A DNA stretch of 64,000 bases, taken from contig OY754970.1 of NCBI GenBank assembly GCA_963576475.1, forward strand, positions 42,641,147-42,705,146. Direction: 5' to 3'. Position numbers and translations under genes: made by a program. The DNA is from Molanna angustata. Its lineage: Eukaryota; Arthropoda; Insecta; Trichoptera; Molannidae. Each line of letters opens with the position of its first letter. Position 1 is the stretch's first letter. Shown in pieces: positions 1-9,967 of the stretch. The notes under the pieces are model-generated. The model was not told the origin of the DNA and made no database searches. It saw only the letters and a program-made list of their open reading frames with translations.

Positions 1-1545
1 TCTAATTTCTTTTATTCCATCTACAGCTATAGTGTGCCTTTTTTGAGAAAAAGGTATTGGATTTTCTATTTTTGAAACATTATTTGTTTCTGTTTGGCAA
101 CTTTCAACACTTAGTGTAGTTCCCTCAGATAGTTTTCTGTGGAATAGTTGCCTTCTGTTATCACTAAACATAGGAGATCCTTCTTGTTTTACAGTAATGT
201 TAACTGAAGATCCTTGTCCATTTCTGTTATCTAATGTAGTTCCATTTGTCTCAACTGATGAATCTTTATCTATGTCTTGTAAACATTTATACTTATTGGT
301 TCCATTTGATAAATTAGATAAAAATGATTTTCTATTTTTATGTAGCCAATCTTCAAATGTTTCACGTTTCCCAGTTTTATTAAATTCCGACATATCACTC
401 TTTTTCGTAATCTCTGTATCAGTTGCTTTAGAAATAAAGCTGTTGGACAAAGAGTTAACAAGTTCGGAAGATTGACAAATTCCACTATCAGTTGATGACT
501 CGATATAATGTTTATCATGACCTGTCAAACAATTATCCGTTTTTTGTCCAACTTTTTCAAACCCATAAGATTTTCTTCTCATATACCAATCGTCACTTCG
601 GTTAGAAGATGTGTTTGATAATTTAGACACACGAGATTCTAAACTATTCGATCCATTGGGATAATTTGGTTTCTTTTCATTCAGAGCATTCATCATTGCC
701 TCCATACCATAAACATACGAACGGACACGGGTTGAAGAAGATTCGTTTGATGCATCGTCAGGTTTAGAAGTTACTTCTTCTGTATCAATACCATCGTCTT
801 TATCTGTTTCTTTGTTCTGTGCCTCATTGTCTGTAGACATATTTTTTAGCTTGCCTCTTACTTCGTTCAGTGCCTCAAGACTTATAAAGCTTTTTGTTTT
901 TAAAGTACTCGGCTTTATGAGTATATTATCGTTATCATCCGAATACTTTGTATTTATGCTATCTGACTCTTCCGGAATAGTACTTTTTTCTAAGGATGAT
1001 GGTGCGAATAGGTTTTGGAATTTATTCATTGAGGACGACGTTGATAAGTTATGGAAATTTTCTAATTCTTTTTTTATCCGACTGACACTACCCCAATTGT
1101 CTGGTAAATCAATAGGTTTTCCAGACGAGAGATGTTTTCTAGGGAACTGAAGCGATCTACGTATTTTGGATGTTCTTCGCCATTCTTCCAACTGCTCTGA
1201 TTCATCTTTGAAGATGCTGTCTTTTTCGGGACAGCTGTCATAGAAACTTTCTTCCGATTCATTGTCGGGATAATTCACTTTGTATTTAGTATCCTGACTT
1301 TTATCTTCGGAATTGACAGAATGTTTATCACTGTCACTTTTTAGTTCCACTATGTCAACATTTTCATTTTTGTGAGTAAATTTAGTGCCGCCATTGGCCA
1401 CAATAGACGGTGAGATAAGTCGTTCCGGTGAAGGATGTGAGGGACCTCGACTTCTGGTGGGAGGTCTCCTGCCTCCGAGAGCACCGCTCCGTGCTACACT
1501 CGATTTATCTTTCTGCCAACTGATGTCCAGAGGATTCACCGACAG
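1..1545 (-). CDS. Host gene exon 3 (partial, runs off left edge), unrecognised disordered protein
   Basis: Reading the minus strand from 1545, the frame stays open for all 515 codons to the window edge, which is far beyond chance in AT-rich DNA. The exon begins just after a good acceptor (AATTTCAG, AG at 1547-1546). The protein starts LSVNPLDISWQKDK and is rich in Ser, Asn, Lys, Asp and Glu. It carries short aromatic/basic patches in an otherwise low-complexity chain: WRRTSKIRRSLQFP at exon residues 122-135, DDWYMRRKSYGFEK near 318-331, TDSGICQSSELVNSL near 352-366 and FEDWLHKNRKSF near 397-408. I see no catalytic domain, signal peptide or membrane segment. The spaced Trp/Arg motifs look like linear binding motifs of a scaffold or cytoskeletal protein, but that is inference. 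It joins exon 2 in phase 0. I do not recognise the family. Confidence 0.85.
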   Translation of the reverse strand, partial: MSVNPLDISWQKDKSSVARSGALGGRRPPTRSRGPSHPSPERLISPSIVANGGTKFTHKNENVDIVELKSDSDKHSVNSEDKSQDTKYKVNYPDNESEESFYDSCPEKDSIFKDESEQLEEWRRTSKIRRSLQFPRKHLSSGKPIDLPDNWGSVSRIKKELENFHNLSTSSSMNKFQNLFAPSSLEKSTIPEESDSINTKYSDDNDNILIKPSTLKTKSFISLEALNEVRGKLKNMSTDNEAQNKETDKDDGIDTEEVTSKPDDASNESSSTRVRSYVYGMEAMMNALNEKKPNYPNGSNSLESRVSKLSNTSSNRSDDWYMRRKSYGFEKVGQKTDNCLTGHDKHYIESSTDSGICQSSELVNSLSNSFISKATDTEITKKSDMSEFNKTGKRETFEDWLHKNRKSFLSNLSNGTNKYKCLQDIDKDSSVETNGTTLDNRNGQGSSVNITVKQEGSPMFSDNRRQLFHRKLSEGTTLSVESCQTETNNVSKIENPIPFSQKRHTIAVDGIKEIR

Positions 1546-1725
1546 CTGAAATTTAAATAAATATAAAGTACTTCGTTTTCGATCTATTAAATTTAATTGA
1601 TTATCAACGCGTTTCGTGCAAGTCACATCGTCAGAATATTTATTTAATATTTCTTCTCTAATTTTCAGGCAACTAATAGGTCAAATTACTACTATGTCAA
1701 ATATTTATTTAACATCACCATCATC

Positions 1726-1925
1726 ATAAGCTCGACAGCCCTGTGTGGGCCTTGGCTGAATCCAGGAGTCTCCTCTATTCCCGTCTATCCGTTGCATTCG
1801 TTCTCTAGTTTCTAATATTTATTGTGGAAGCATCAGCATCGTCATCCATCGAGTCCTTGGTCTTCCTGGTCTCTTTCGACATTGTGGCACAGATAGTGTG
1901 AGGCGTTTTGTGGGGTTGTCGTCGT
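1726..1925 (-). pseudogene. Degenerate non-LTR retrotransposon C-terminal tail
   Basis: On the minus strand, broken frames read CRKRPGRPRTRW followed by a second frame reading GIEETPGFSQGPHRAVEL. A GRPxxRW motif followed by a W/FxxxPKAHxGL-like end is typical of the last residues of RTE/R1-type LINE ORF2 proteins in insects. Stop codons and frame changes show it is dead. The exact clade is uncertain. Confidence 0.55.
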
Positions 1926-1927
1926 CC

Positions 1928-2003
1928 AATATTTATTTAACACGCACCCAATAACAAGTTGCCACATTCTGGAGACGATATTACTTATATTGGCATTGAA
2001 TGG
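1928..2003 (-). mobile_element. SINE family C, 3' fragment
   Basis: The reverse complement carries the words TGTGGCAACTTGTTATTGGG and GCGTGTTAAATAAATA that end the SINE copies at 7301-7500 and 55684-55895. The tRNA-like head is absent, so this is a truncated copy. Confidence 0.65.
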
Positions 2004-2554
2004 TTGAAAAATAAGTTATGTAATGCAAATGAGTCTACACAAACTCTGTTTTCATAAAATTCAAATCGATAATCAATTAAATTTAATAAAAAGAAAACCA
2101 AGAATTTTTATTTTATATATTTTTATTTTATTTAATTTATTTATTAAGAGAAACAAAATGATTGAAACAAAAACAGCCTCACACCCTTAAATTGAAAAAA
2201 ATGTAGTGTGGAAAATTATCTTCTGATAGTTCAATCACAATAAATAAATAAATACATAAATAAACATTTATTGAGACGAAAAGAAGTTTATATACAAATA
2301 CATAGAAATATATCAACAAATGAAAATAAAAACAACCTTTCTGACTTAAAAGGACCATGCTCACCTAAGTTGCAAGAAGACAAGCCCCCTAGTAGCTGAT
2401 TTTTAGCATGATATTGGTTATATTATAACTATTTTACTATTTCATAAATAAGAAAATCTTCTTGAATATTAACAACTTCTTAAACGATAATCAGGGCAAG
2501 TCTCACATATTAAAGTTATCAAATATCATTAAGACAATATTAGAAGTTGTTCAC

Positions 2555-2731
2555 CTGCAGGTCATCGAAATGTCGATGTCCGCGTGTGGTTGTGGAGGAA
2601 GATGAAGATGTGGTGGTTAATGTGGCACGCATCATTCTGTTGGTTCCTGGTGCTCTTGAATGTAACACCTCTACCTGCCGCCGGGCCTGCACAGCGTGTC
2701 CCGCAGAACGCACTGCTAAACCTGCAACTAC
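2555..2731 (-). CDS. Host gene exon 2
   Basis: This 177-bp exon (59 codons, exactly phase 0 to phase 0) lies between acceptor TTGTTCCAG (AG at 2733-2732) and donor CAG|GTGAAC (GT at 2554-2553). It encodes a segment starting VVAGLAVRSAGHAVQARRQ and ending RGHRHFDDLQ, with a Thr/Ser run (TLTTTSSSSSTTT) between. Spliced to exon 3 the protein reads FDDLQ|LSVNPLDISW without interruption, and spliced from exon 1 it reads HSYGK|VVAGLAV. It is clearly more GC-rich than the intron around it. Other open frames across the same bases on the plus strand are taken to be shadows. The Ala/Arg/Gln-rich stretch could be helical. Function unknown. Confidence 0.75.
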
Positions 2732-2879
2732 CTGGAACAATAATAATTTGTTTAATTATTTCATTTATTGTCAGTATGACAACACTTACATACAATACCT
2801 TCCTAGCTAATATAGTGAATACGATAACTTTGCCCGGAATCAGAAACTGCCCTTATTAATTAATAACAAGTTCCTCTGT

Positions 2880-3460
2880 TGCCTTAAAGTAATTCTCATT
2901 GACTCTTTTCACTACAACAGTATTTATGCTGGATTACAGAAGTATCAAGTCGATGGATTACAGATGGTGTTCAATATAGCGGCAAGGCTTATTTTTGGTG
3001 CGGAAAAACGATGTCTCATAACTCTACTACTAAACGTATTACACTTGTTGAAGTGTCTAGAGCGAGTTGATTACAAATTTTTTTTGACCGTGTTTTTTAT
3101 TGTGCTTTAAACAATCTAGCACCATGATACATTCAAGAGCTGTGTCAGAGGAAAGATCTCTTTGGGAGGCATCTCACACTCAGGTTGTCTGGATAACAGA
3201 GTAACAACTCCCTAAAGGAGTTGGACAGAGTCAACAAAGTGGCTTACTATGACCGATGCTTTGGTTCGATGAGCGGTCCAATTTAGTGAAATGCACTGCC
3301 TCCAGATGTTTGTAGTGCTCAAAGCAAGAGCACTTTCACTAAAAGACTGAAAACAGCTTTGTTTCGTAGAGCGGCACATAACTAAACTGTCAGCGCCCTT
3401 GAAATGATCTCGAATCATTAAATGGCGCTATATAAACTATTATTATTATTATTTTAGTAC
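2880..3460 (+). pseudogene. L2/CR1-like LINE, 3' end, degenerate
   Basis: The plus strand matches, with many differences, the last ~550 bp of the LINE at 48940-50575: YRSIKSMDYRWCSI-like remnants, a 'RLIFGAEKRC' remnant, then the 3' UTR. It ends GGCGCTATATAAACTATTATT, followed by (ATT)n, the usual short-repeat end of this LINE group. Frameshifts and stops are frequent. Confidence 0.75.
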
Positions 3461-3522
3461 AGTAGATGCAAAGTACCAATATTATCCAGACTCTTATGTT
3501 CCTACACATAAGAAAAATGATT

Positions 3523-4261
3523 CCCGGACAATTGACCGTACGCCTTTTTTACCGAATGGACAATTTACCGTATGGACAATTGACCGTGGCGACAGTTGAC
3601 CGTACGGACAATTTATCGTGAGGACAATTTATCTAATGGACAATTCACCGTGCGGAAACTATTTTTAAGAACAGAAAAAACTTCCTTTTTTTCGTATGAG
3701 TTAAATAAATTGCGAGAAAAAAAGTACGTTTATGGCGACGAAACGGTTCTTAATAGTATAAATCGATATCCAAAAGTCAAAAAAATAACAATAAGAATTT
3801 TAGACGTCTTCTAGCTTAAATCTAAAAATGTAGCAAATTATAACTACATAATTTATTACCGCTTATTTTATAAAATCGCGTTTAGGTATTCAATGCCGAC
3901 ATATTGGATTTCTCATATTTTGAAATAAAGAAAAAGTTTTTCCTTTTTTTAAAAATAACCACGAAGACGCAATTTCTTAACCAATACGAAAAAAGAAAAG
4001 GATGATGTTATAGTTTCTGTTAATTCCGTACGGTGCATTCGGTCAATTGTCCATACGATAAATTGTCCTCACAGTCAAGTGTCCGTACGGTCAACTGTCA
4101 CCACGGTCGATTGTCCGTGCGGTAAATTGTACTCACGGTCAACTGTCCATACGGTAAATTGTCCCCGCGGTCAATTGCCCTCACGGTAAATTGTCCATTC
4201 GGTAAAAAGGGCATACGGTTAATTGTCCACGGTCAATCGGCTACGGTCAATTGACCGGACA
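3523..4261. mobile_element. Foldback-type element with inverted arms built of ~15-bp subrepeats
   Basis: The left arm (about 3523-3660) repeats variants of GGACAATTGACCGTA. The right arm (about 4025-4261) repeats the reverse complement, TACGGTCAATTGTCC. Both arms share an aberrant unit, TTTTTACCGAATGGACAAT in one direction and its complement in the other, so they derive from one inverted repeat and not from two unrelated arrays. The central part is also palindromic in patches (around 3670-3715 against 3960-4025). The arms differ in length. No transposase is visible. It resembles foldback or MITE architecture. Confidence 0.7.
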
Positions 4262-4314
4262 CAAAGAAAAATGGGGGTCGGTGAATAAAAGAACCGAGAT
4301 AATTTAAATTTTCA

Positions 4315-4870
4315 TTTCGCACTTAATCGGTTGATAAAGTTAACATTAGGAATTTCACTTTGAATCGCGATTGATGACGTTAGTAATTTAAATTTGAATC
4401 GCGGTTGATAACGTAAGCAACTTTGCGTTGAATCGCGGTTGCTAACGTTAGCAACTTTGCGTTGAATCGCGGTTACTAACGTTAGCAACTTTGCGTTGAA
4501 TTGCGGTTACTAACGTTAGCAACTTCGTATTGAATATGTTTTTAACATTAGGAATTCCACTTTGAATCGGTGTTGATAACGTTAAATTTGAATCGCGGTT
4601 GATAACGACGATACCGTTAGCAATTTCGCATTTACCTAAACGGTTGTTAACGTTAGCAATTTAGGTTTGAATCGCGGTTGATAACGTTAGATTTCAGTTT
4701 GAATCGTGGTTTATAACGTTAGCAAATAAGATTTGAATCGCGGTTGATAACGTTAGATTTCAGTTTGAATCGTGGTTGATAACGTTAGGTATAGCAATTT
4801 CGCATTGAATCTTGGTTGTAACATTAGCAATTCTGTATTGAAACAGACGGTTGAAAAAAATAACATTAGT
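4315..4870. repeat. Degenerate ~34-bp tandem repeat
   Basis: About fifteen diverged units follow the pattern GAATCGCGGTTGATAACGTT then AGCAATTTCGCATT. Unit length varies because pieces are missing or duplicated. Best-preserved units lie at about 4400-4510. No coding potential. Confidence 0.8.
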
Positions 4871-5800
4871 GTCCGTAATAGATTGAACATATTTTAGTAT
4901 TTTCTATTTTCAGTTGATTATTGAAAGATTATAATATGCATAAGTACTTAAGTATCTAAAATTTGATGGGTTATAAGTGGGAAGAGACAAATAAATAATT
5001 AGATATTATCTGTCAGTTTCATAAGCAAAATATAAAATGGTAAATTTATAAATGATATTGAATTTGATATTAATATGATAGATAGGTACCTATAGGTAGT
5101 TCATAACAAATGTTTAAGTAGTTGTAAATAATAATTACTTAATAAGTATTTCTTGGTTTGGGTATTTTTAAATGACATCTGACTCATGTTTTGCCAAACC
5201 GAATAACGGTATTTTTTCTTAACTTAATTAGGTAGGTATAGACAATTCACGGTTTATTACCTATGTTTGGTTGTTTTTGTTCCTTGGTAAGTATAGGTAG
5301 GTAGGTACATAACTACATAACTACTAATCTCTGAATGCAAAAAATGCCAATTTTTACTCCGCAAACTAATGACACTAAATAATGCCAATAAAAAAGTATC
5401 TCGGTTGGTTCACCCATTTATTGGTTCATCATGATGTAGGTAGGTACAGAAGAAGCTAACCGGAGCTCATGTTCCGTTATTTATTACCTACTACCTACTT
5501 CTAGACAAGATATTTGTACCGACTCAACAATTATAGGTAGGTACGGTATTTAGGTACTTATTTATGAATGTCCCCTGGCATAGGCTTCTGTAACAGTTCC
5601 TCCACTCTGTAAACTCCATATTATTTAGGTATCTATTTTTAGATATTTCTTTCTAGTAACAGTCTCGCAAGACCATGAAGATACCTACACAGGTAGGTAC
5701 CTATACATATGTAGATACACGACCAAGAAAGACGGAGAGTACCAACCTATTGGTAAATGTATTTGGAGAACTTACCTACCTGTACCTATTCTAAAGATGT
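4871..5800. other. AT-rich intron sequence, no gene seen
   Basis: The stretch is rich in the palindromic word family TAGGTAGGTACCTA, which recurs across the window. I see no exon, RNA gene or complete mobile element. Confidence 0.6.
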
Positions 5801-5819
5801 CCACTAATTAAGGTATAAT

Positions 5820-6040
5820 AGGTAGGAAGAATTAATGAAGAACGCACAATGAAGAAAATAAATCTGACAGGTCGTGGTCGTTTAAGAAAAATATTGCACG
5901 AACATGTGAACAACATTCTGAAAATGTAAGAAATTTGGAACAACAGACGAACATGAATGGAGGGATGGGAATAATGTGGCGTTCGGTTCTCACTGCCCAC
6001 CGTGAGGGATATGGCGTGATTTAATGATTCATGCAAGATC
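5820..6040 (+). pseudogene. RTE-like LINE ORF2 C-terminal fragment
   Basis: The words 'GRGR', 'HEHVNNIL' and 'MWRSVLTAHREGYGV' are readable across frames. They match the C-terminus of the better copy at 54548-54963 (RGRGRPRKGWHDHVNEIL and MWRSVLSVYPARDMA). It is broken by frameshifts and deletions. Confidence 0.65.
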
Positions 6041-7290
6041 ATTCAAAGGGTGCTGATATTTTAGTAAGTTTAGTTTTTATTCCTTTAGTGAAAGTGCTCT
6101 TGCTTTGAGTTAGGTACTGCGGACATCTGGAGACAATGACGATATGCTTCATATAAGTTGTGACAAATTGTCGCAAATGTTTCGTAATAATAAATTACTC
6201 ATCGTGGTCACAAACTTTAGTATCTACGTAATTATTTTCTTTTGTTACGTCACTATATTTATTTAATATATTATACATTTACATTGAATTTTGTCTATCC
6301 AACGTGAGACACGACACTTTTATCAAGCGATATGTATAATAATATCACGTAGTAAGTAATCATTTAATACTTACTATTGTTACCTCATGAAAATTTACTT
6401 TTATTAAGATTATAATTTTGGAGAAATTTGCTCAGGTATTACGAAAATATTTGGTAAAAATATATCTAACACTTTCTACGGGTGATGTTTGTGTACATTA
6501 GGCAGATATATAGTACCTACCTACCTACCTACCGTGTGTATTTAACTCTACATTTAATATTTCGATTATGGTAACACCGCGATAAGCCAATAAAAGACAG
6601 ACTGTAAATTATGTGAAATCATTTCATAAATTTTCTCTCCTCGTTCCCAGAGGCGGACAAAGTGATTGTATCTCCCCAATTTATCTAGAGATAGGCACAT
6701 CATCTATAAAACCAACTTACAAAATTCTTCTTCCTTTAGCATTTCAGCGTCCACATCTAAGTTTTGGCTTTCTTTAACTTTAGCCTCCATCGAGGCTTGG
6801 TTTCCAGTTTCATATTTATACAGGGAGAGGTTATATAATCAAGAAAATATAAATTGTAAAATTGACATTTTGTGATATCCATGCAGTGTTTCCCTATTTA
6901 TGGTATGCAGAGATAACCAATAACCATAGGTAGGCACCACTTCATAAAAAATATTGATTGTTAATCATTTATTGTTCGTTCAAACTTTATTGATAAAAGC
7001 CAATCTCTTCCAACTAACTAGTATTTCCAGCCCGGACAAGCAATACTCGATGGAGAATATTTTAAATGGTTTTCTCATTTGCTAGGAATCAAAACACAGG
7101 AATCTAGCACTGAAGTAAAGCGACTTATGACTTATCACTATGGCATAGTGGATCATTATGCCTTGGTAGTACCTAAGTTATACCTATGTGTTTACTTTGG
7201 CAGTCGTTTTGAGCTAAAGTACACATTATTATTCTATCCAAGTAAAGTAGCTAAACTATAGCGTGTCAACGTGTATTACTCTGCTTCAAG
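6041..7290. other. Intron sequence, no gene seen
   Basis: AT-rich sequence with scattered GTAGGTACC words. Short open frames here have no recognisable motif and no splice context. Confidence 0.5.
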
Positions 7291-7300
7291 TTCCACTCAA

Positions 7301-7500
7301 TCGGACTTCATGGGCTCAGTTGGGTATCAGACTGCTGATCCAAAGGTCCCGGGTTCGATTCCTGGTGGAGACACAATTTTTAATTGTGTTTTCAGTCTGT
7401 ATCAGTGAGACGATTAATATCGTAAGTCTCCAGAATGTGGCAACTTGTTATTGGGTGCGTGTTAAATAAATATTTGACATAGTACTTGTTAGTTGCCCGA
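7301..7500 (+). mobile_element. SINE family C, tRNA-derived
   Basis: The head resembles a tRNA: a box A-like GGGCTCAGTTGGGTATC and a box B-like GGTTCGATTCC about 35 bp later. It is followed by a conserved body (GTGTTTTCAGTCTG, TGTGGCAACTTGTTATTGGG) and the end TTGCCCGAGAAG. Copies sit at 27934-28100, 55684-55895 and, truncated, at 1928-2003. The tRNA folds imperfectly and is followed by a non-tRNA body, so this is a SINE and not a tRNA gene. Confidence 0.8.
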
Positions 7501-7729
7501 GAAGCAATATTAATTAAATAAATAGGTACATCCACTTTTATTACTTATTCTATCATCCACTTATTGTACGATGGCTTAAGAAAAAATCATACTTCAAAGC
7601 TTTAAGCTTGTATGCCGTGCTGTAGGTAGGTAGGTATACAGAATATCTTCCCAAACTGATGTTCTACGTAATAAATTTTAGATTTTAATGTAATTTTTGT
7701 TTTGAGAGAATTTCGCAGCCTCCTACCAA
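7501..7729. other. Intron sequence, no gene seen
   Basis: AT-rich sequence between a SINE and the 3' end of the R1-type LINE. No supported feature. Confidence 0.4.
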
Positions 7730-9834
7730 CATTACATGTTTTATAGCTTTAAGGTCTGTTCGTCCCCGGAGCGGCTGTTCATCAGAAGGGGACGCAAGGA
7801 ACTACTATCAGACATATTTCATACCACAACTACTATAAGAGGCATTCTTTTTTGCAGTTTTGTTTTTTTTGCTACTCCCACCACCACCCGCTCCGCATAT
7901 GGGGACTGTCAACGGCCCCTTCGCAGAACGCTAGAATGAATGACAAAAAAAAACAATGCATGGCACGAAGAGTAGCTCATGGAGCCCTCTAGATTAGCAA
8001 TCTCGGCACCATGGTGCAAAAAGAACAATCAACAAGTGCGAATTGAGATTCACACTTGCGGACTGTCGGCGACTTCAGATCCATATATATAGGGCATCAG
8101 AGAAGAGACCAAGATCTCTGGAAACAGAAAAGTCAGTGAGAATCTTCGGATAATAAGGCACCGTATCTATGGCAAAATCGTTTGAAGGCTTTGTAATTGT
8201 TCTTCGAGATCACTAAGTCCGCATGTCCAATGGGACCTTGAAGAGGCCCACGGACAGCAACGAGGAGCTCCGATCTGTAAGAGGACACAATTGAGTGGGA
8301 ACACTCCCAAAGGATGTGATCCGAAGTTTGGTCCGGACATTGACAAAACTGACATGAGGAAGAGGGAGCAATGTTGAAGCGATGGAGATAGCTTTTAAAG
8401 TTACCGTGTCCTGTGAGAAATTGAGAAGTCCAAAAGTCTGGAACAACCCAAGGAGATTTCAGTCGCGACCTCACGTCAGGAAAAAATAAAAAGGTAACTC
8501 TACCAACTAGACAGGTCGTCCAGCGGTTTTGCCAAATGTTTAGTAGAGTGTCGCTCACGTTTCTCTTAATTGAGCTTCGAGACATTCGACTTTCAGGGGG
8601 GTGAAAAGAAGTGTCACCGACGACAGAAGGACGGCCTCGCAATAAATTGAAAATAGCACCTCTACGTTGAATTTCAAGATCAAGGGGGGTTAAGCCTGTC
8701 AAAATTGGCAGGGCTTCGGTGGGGCTTGTTCTGTAAGCTTTGGATAGTGCAATGAGAGCGAATCTTTGGCCTGAAAGCAAGGTTCTTCGAATATGCTGAA
8801 ACTCGCAGGCGTTAGACCAACAGCCTGCCGCATAGCAAGCGATGCCAAGATAAACGGCTTTGTAGAAAAGGCGGGCGATAGGAAATTGCAGACCCCAGCT
8901 TGCTTTGGCGAGGTGTCCTATTTTAATGAAAGCAAACTTAGCCTTATCTACACATGATTTGGCATGATTTTTGAAACTCGGTCCCCTTTCTAGAATAACT
9001 CCGAGACAGGTGACTTGGTCTCGAAAGACAATATTAGTTCCTAGAAACTGAATGGACGGCCGTCTGCGAAGTATGCCCTTAAATACCAGGCCATAAGTCT
9101 TGGTCGGAGCGAAGCATAGCTTGTTTTTTATACCCCAGTCAGAAACAAAGCTCAGCGCTTGGGTGGCTGAGTTCTCGATTGATCTACGAGAATCAGCACG
9201 AATCATAATGTAAGCATCATCGGCATATGCTTGAATTATACAGTTGCTCGGAAGAGGAAGATCCAATAGGTCATCGAAAAGAATGTTCCAAAGAAGTGGA
9301 CCGAGAACAGAACCTTGAGGACATCCAATGCTTACTTGTCGCTTATGAATAAATTGACCCCCAGGAAGGACTATGTGGCGATTTTCGAAGTAGCTCTTAA
9401 CAATAAGGTATAAGTTACGAGGAATATTTCTAGCCTTAAGTTTGTGCAGAATGAGCGGCCACCAAGCATTGTCAAACGCACCACTTATATCAAGTGAGAT
9501 GGCTACAACATATTTCTCATTGGAGCACTCTACAAAATCTATCATCTCGTTAACAGCGTCAACGGTGGAGATGCCGGGACGAAAACCAAATTGGCGTCGG
9601 GATAGCGGACGAGAATTAGAGAGATGTGACTCAATTCTACGGCAAATCAATTGCTCGAGAACTTTACCTAGAATAGGGAGAAGAGTAATGGGTCTGTATG
9701 ATTTGGGATCCGTACTAGAGCGATCGCAACGTTTGGATATTATCGTCATGAGACCTGTTTTCCAGCAATCTGGAAAACAGCCTTCATTTAGACATAGCAG
9801 TTTTGTTTTATTAAAACAAGTGGAATGTTTATAG
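7730..9834 (-). mobile_element. R1-clade non-LTR retrotransposon, 5'-truncated
   Basis: The element runs on the minus strand. Its 5' end lies inside the RT N-terminal region: the frame is open upstream of the first Met to about 9833, reading CFPDCWKTGL, and then stops matching. The 3' UTR is GC-rich relative to the flanks and runs to about 7730; the exact 3' end is uncertain. Such 5' truncation is the normal result of incomplete target-primed reverse transcription. Confidence 0.8.
8133..9834 (-). CDS. R1-clade LINE ORF2 (reverse transcriptase + C-terminal CCHC), 5'-partial
   Basis: At least 538 residues from the first Met, with about 28 more in frame upstream (KHSTCFNKTKLLCLNEGCFP...). RT palm motifs are intact: SLDISGAFD at residues 85-93, GCPQGSVLGPLLW at 142-154 and AYADD at 174-178 (catalytic aspartates). 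A thumb/connection region follows, then a C-x2-C-x8-H-x4-C finger at residues 466-483, as in R1-type ORF2 proteins. The N-terminal AP-endonuclease and ORF1 are missing through 5' truncation, so it cannot be autonomous. There is no internal stop in more than 1.6 kb, so the insertion is young compared with the other LINEs here. The clade assignment rests on motif style and could be a sister clade. Confidence 0.85.
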
Positions 9835-9867
9835 GTACATACATATTAAGTATCATGTCATTTCTCT

Positions 9868-9965
9868 CACGGGTAGGCAGAGAAAGAATCAAACGCCACA
9901 CACTTCTACCTTGACACACACATTTCTTGCCTCAACAACATTCATGCATATTCTTATACACGTTT
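9868..9965 (-). pseudogene. RTE-like LINE 3' fragment
   Basis: The complement of the words CTCACGGGTAGGCAGAGA, AACGCCACAC and ACATTCATGCATA matches the C-terminal codons and 3' end of the RTE-like LINE at 54548-54963. The fragment is short and decayed. Confidence 0.5.
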
Positions 9966-9967
9966 AC

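Larger units (their letters stand above)
1546..2554 (-). other. Host gene intron 2
   Basis: Donor GTGAAC directly follows exon 2 (GT at 2554-2553) and acceptor TTTCAG precedes exon 3. The intron contains an old LINE tail (1726-1925), the 3' part of a SINE (1928-2003), and AT-rich sequence from 2040 to 2540 in which I see nothing coding. Confidence 0.75.

Noticed and set aside
197..1150. Plus-strand frames of 92 and 112 codons and short minus frames at 270-518 and 1074-1262
   Set aside because: They overlap the 515-codon open minus-strand exon in other frames and have no motif.
2547..2859. Plus-strand open frames over the second host exon
   Set aside because: They are antisense shadows; the minus-strand frame has matching splice sites and phase with two other exons.
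9442..9834. 130-codon plus-strand frame
   Set aside because: It is antisense to the R1-clade RT coding region.
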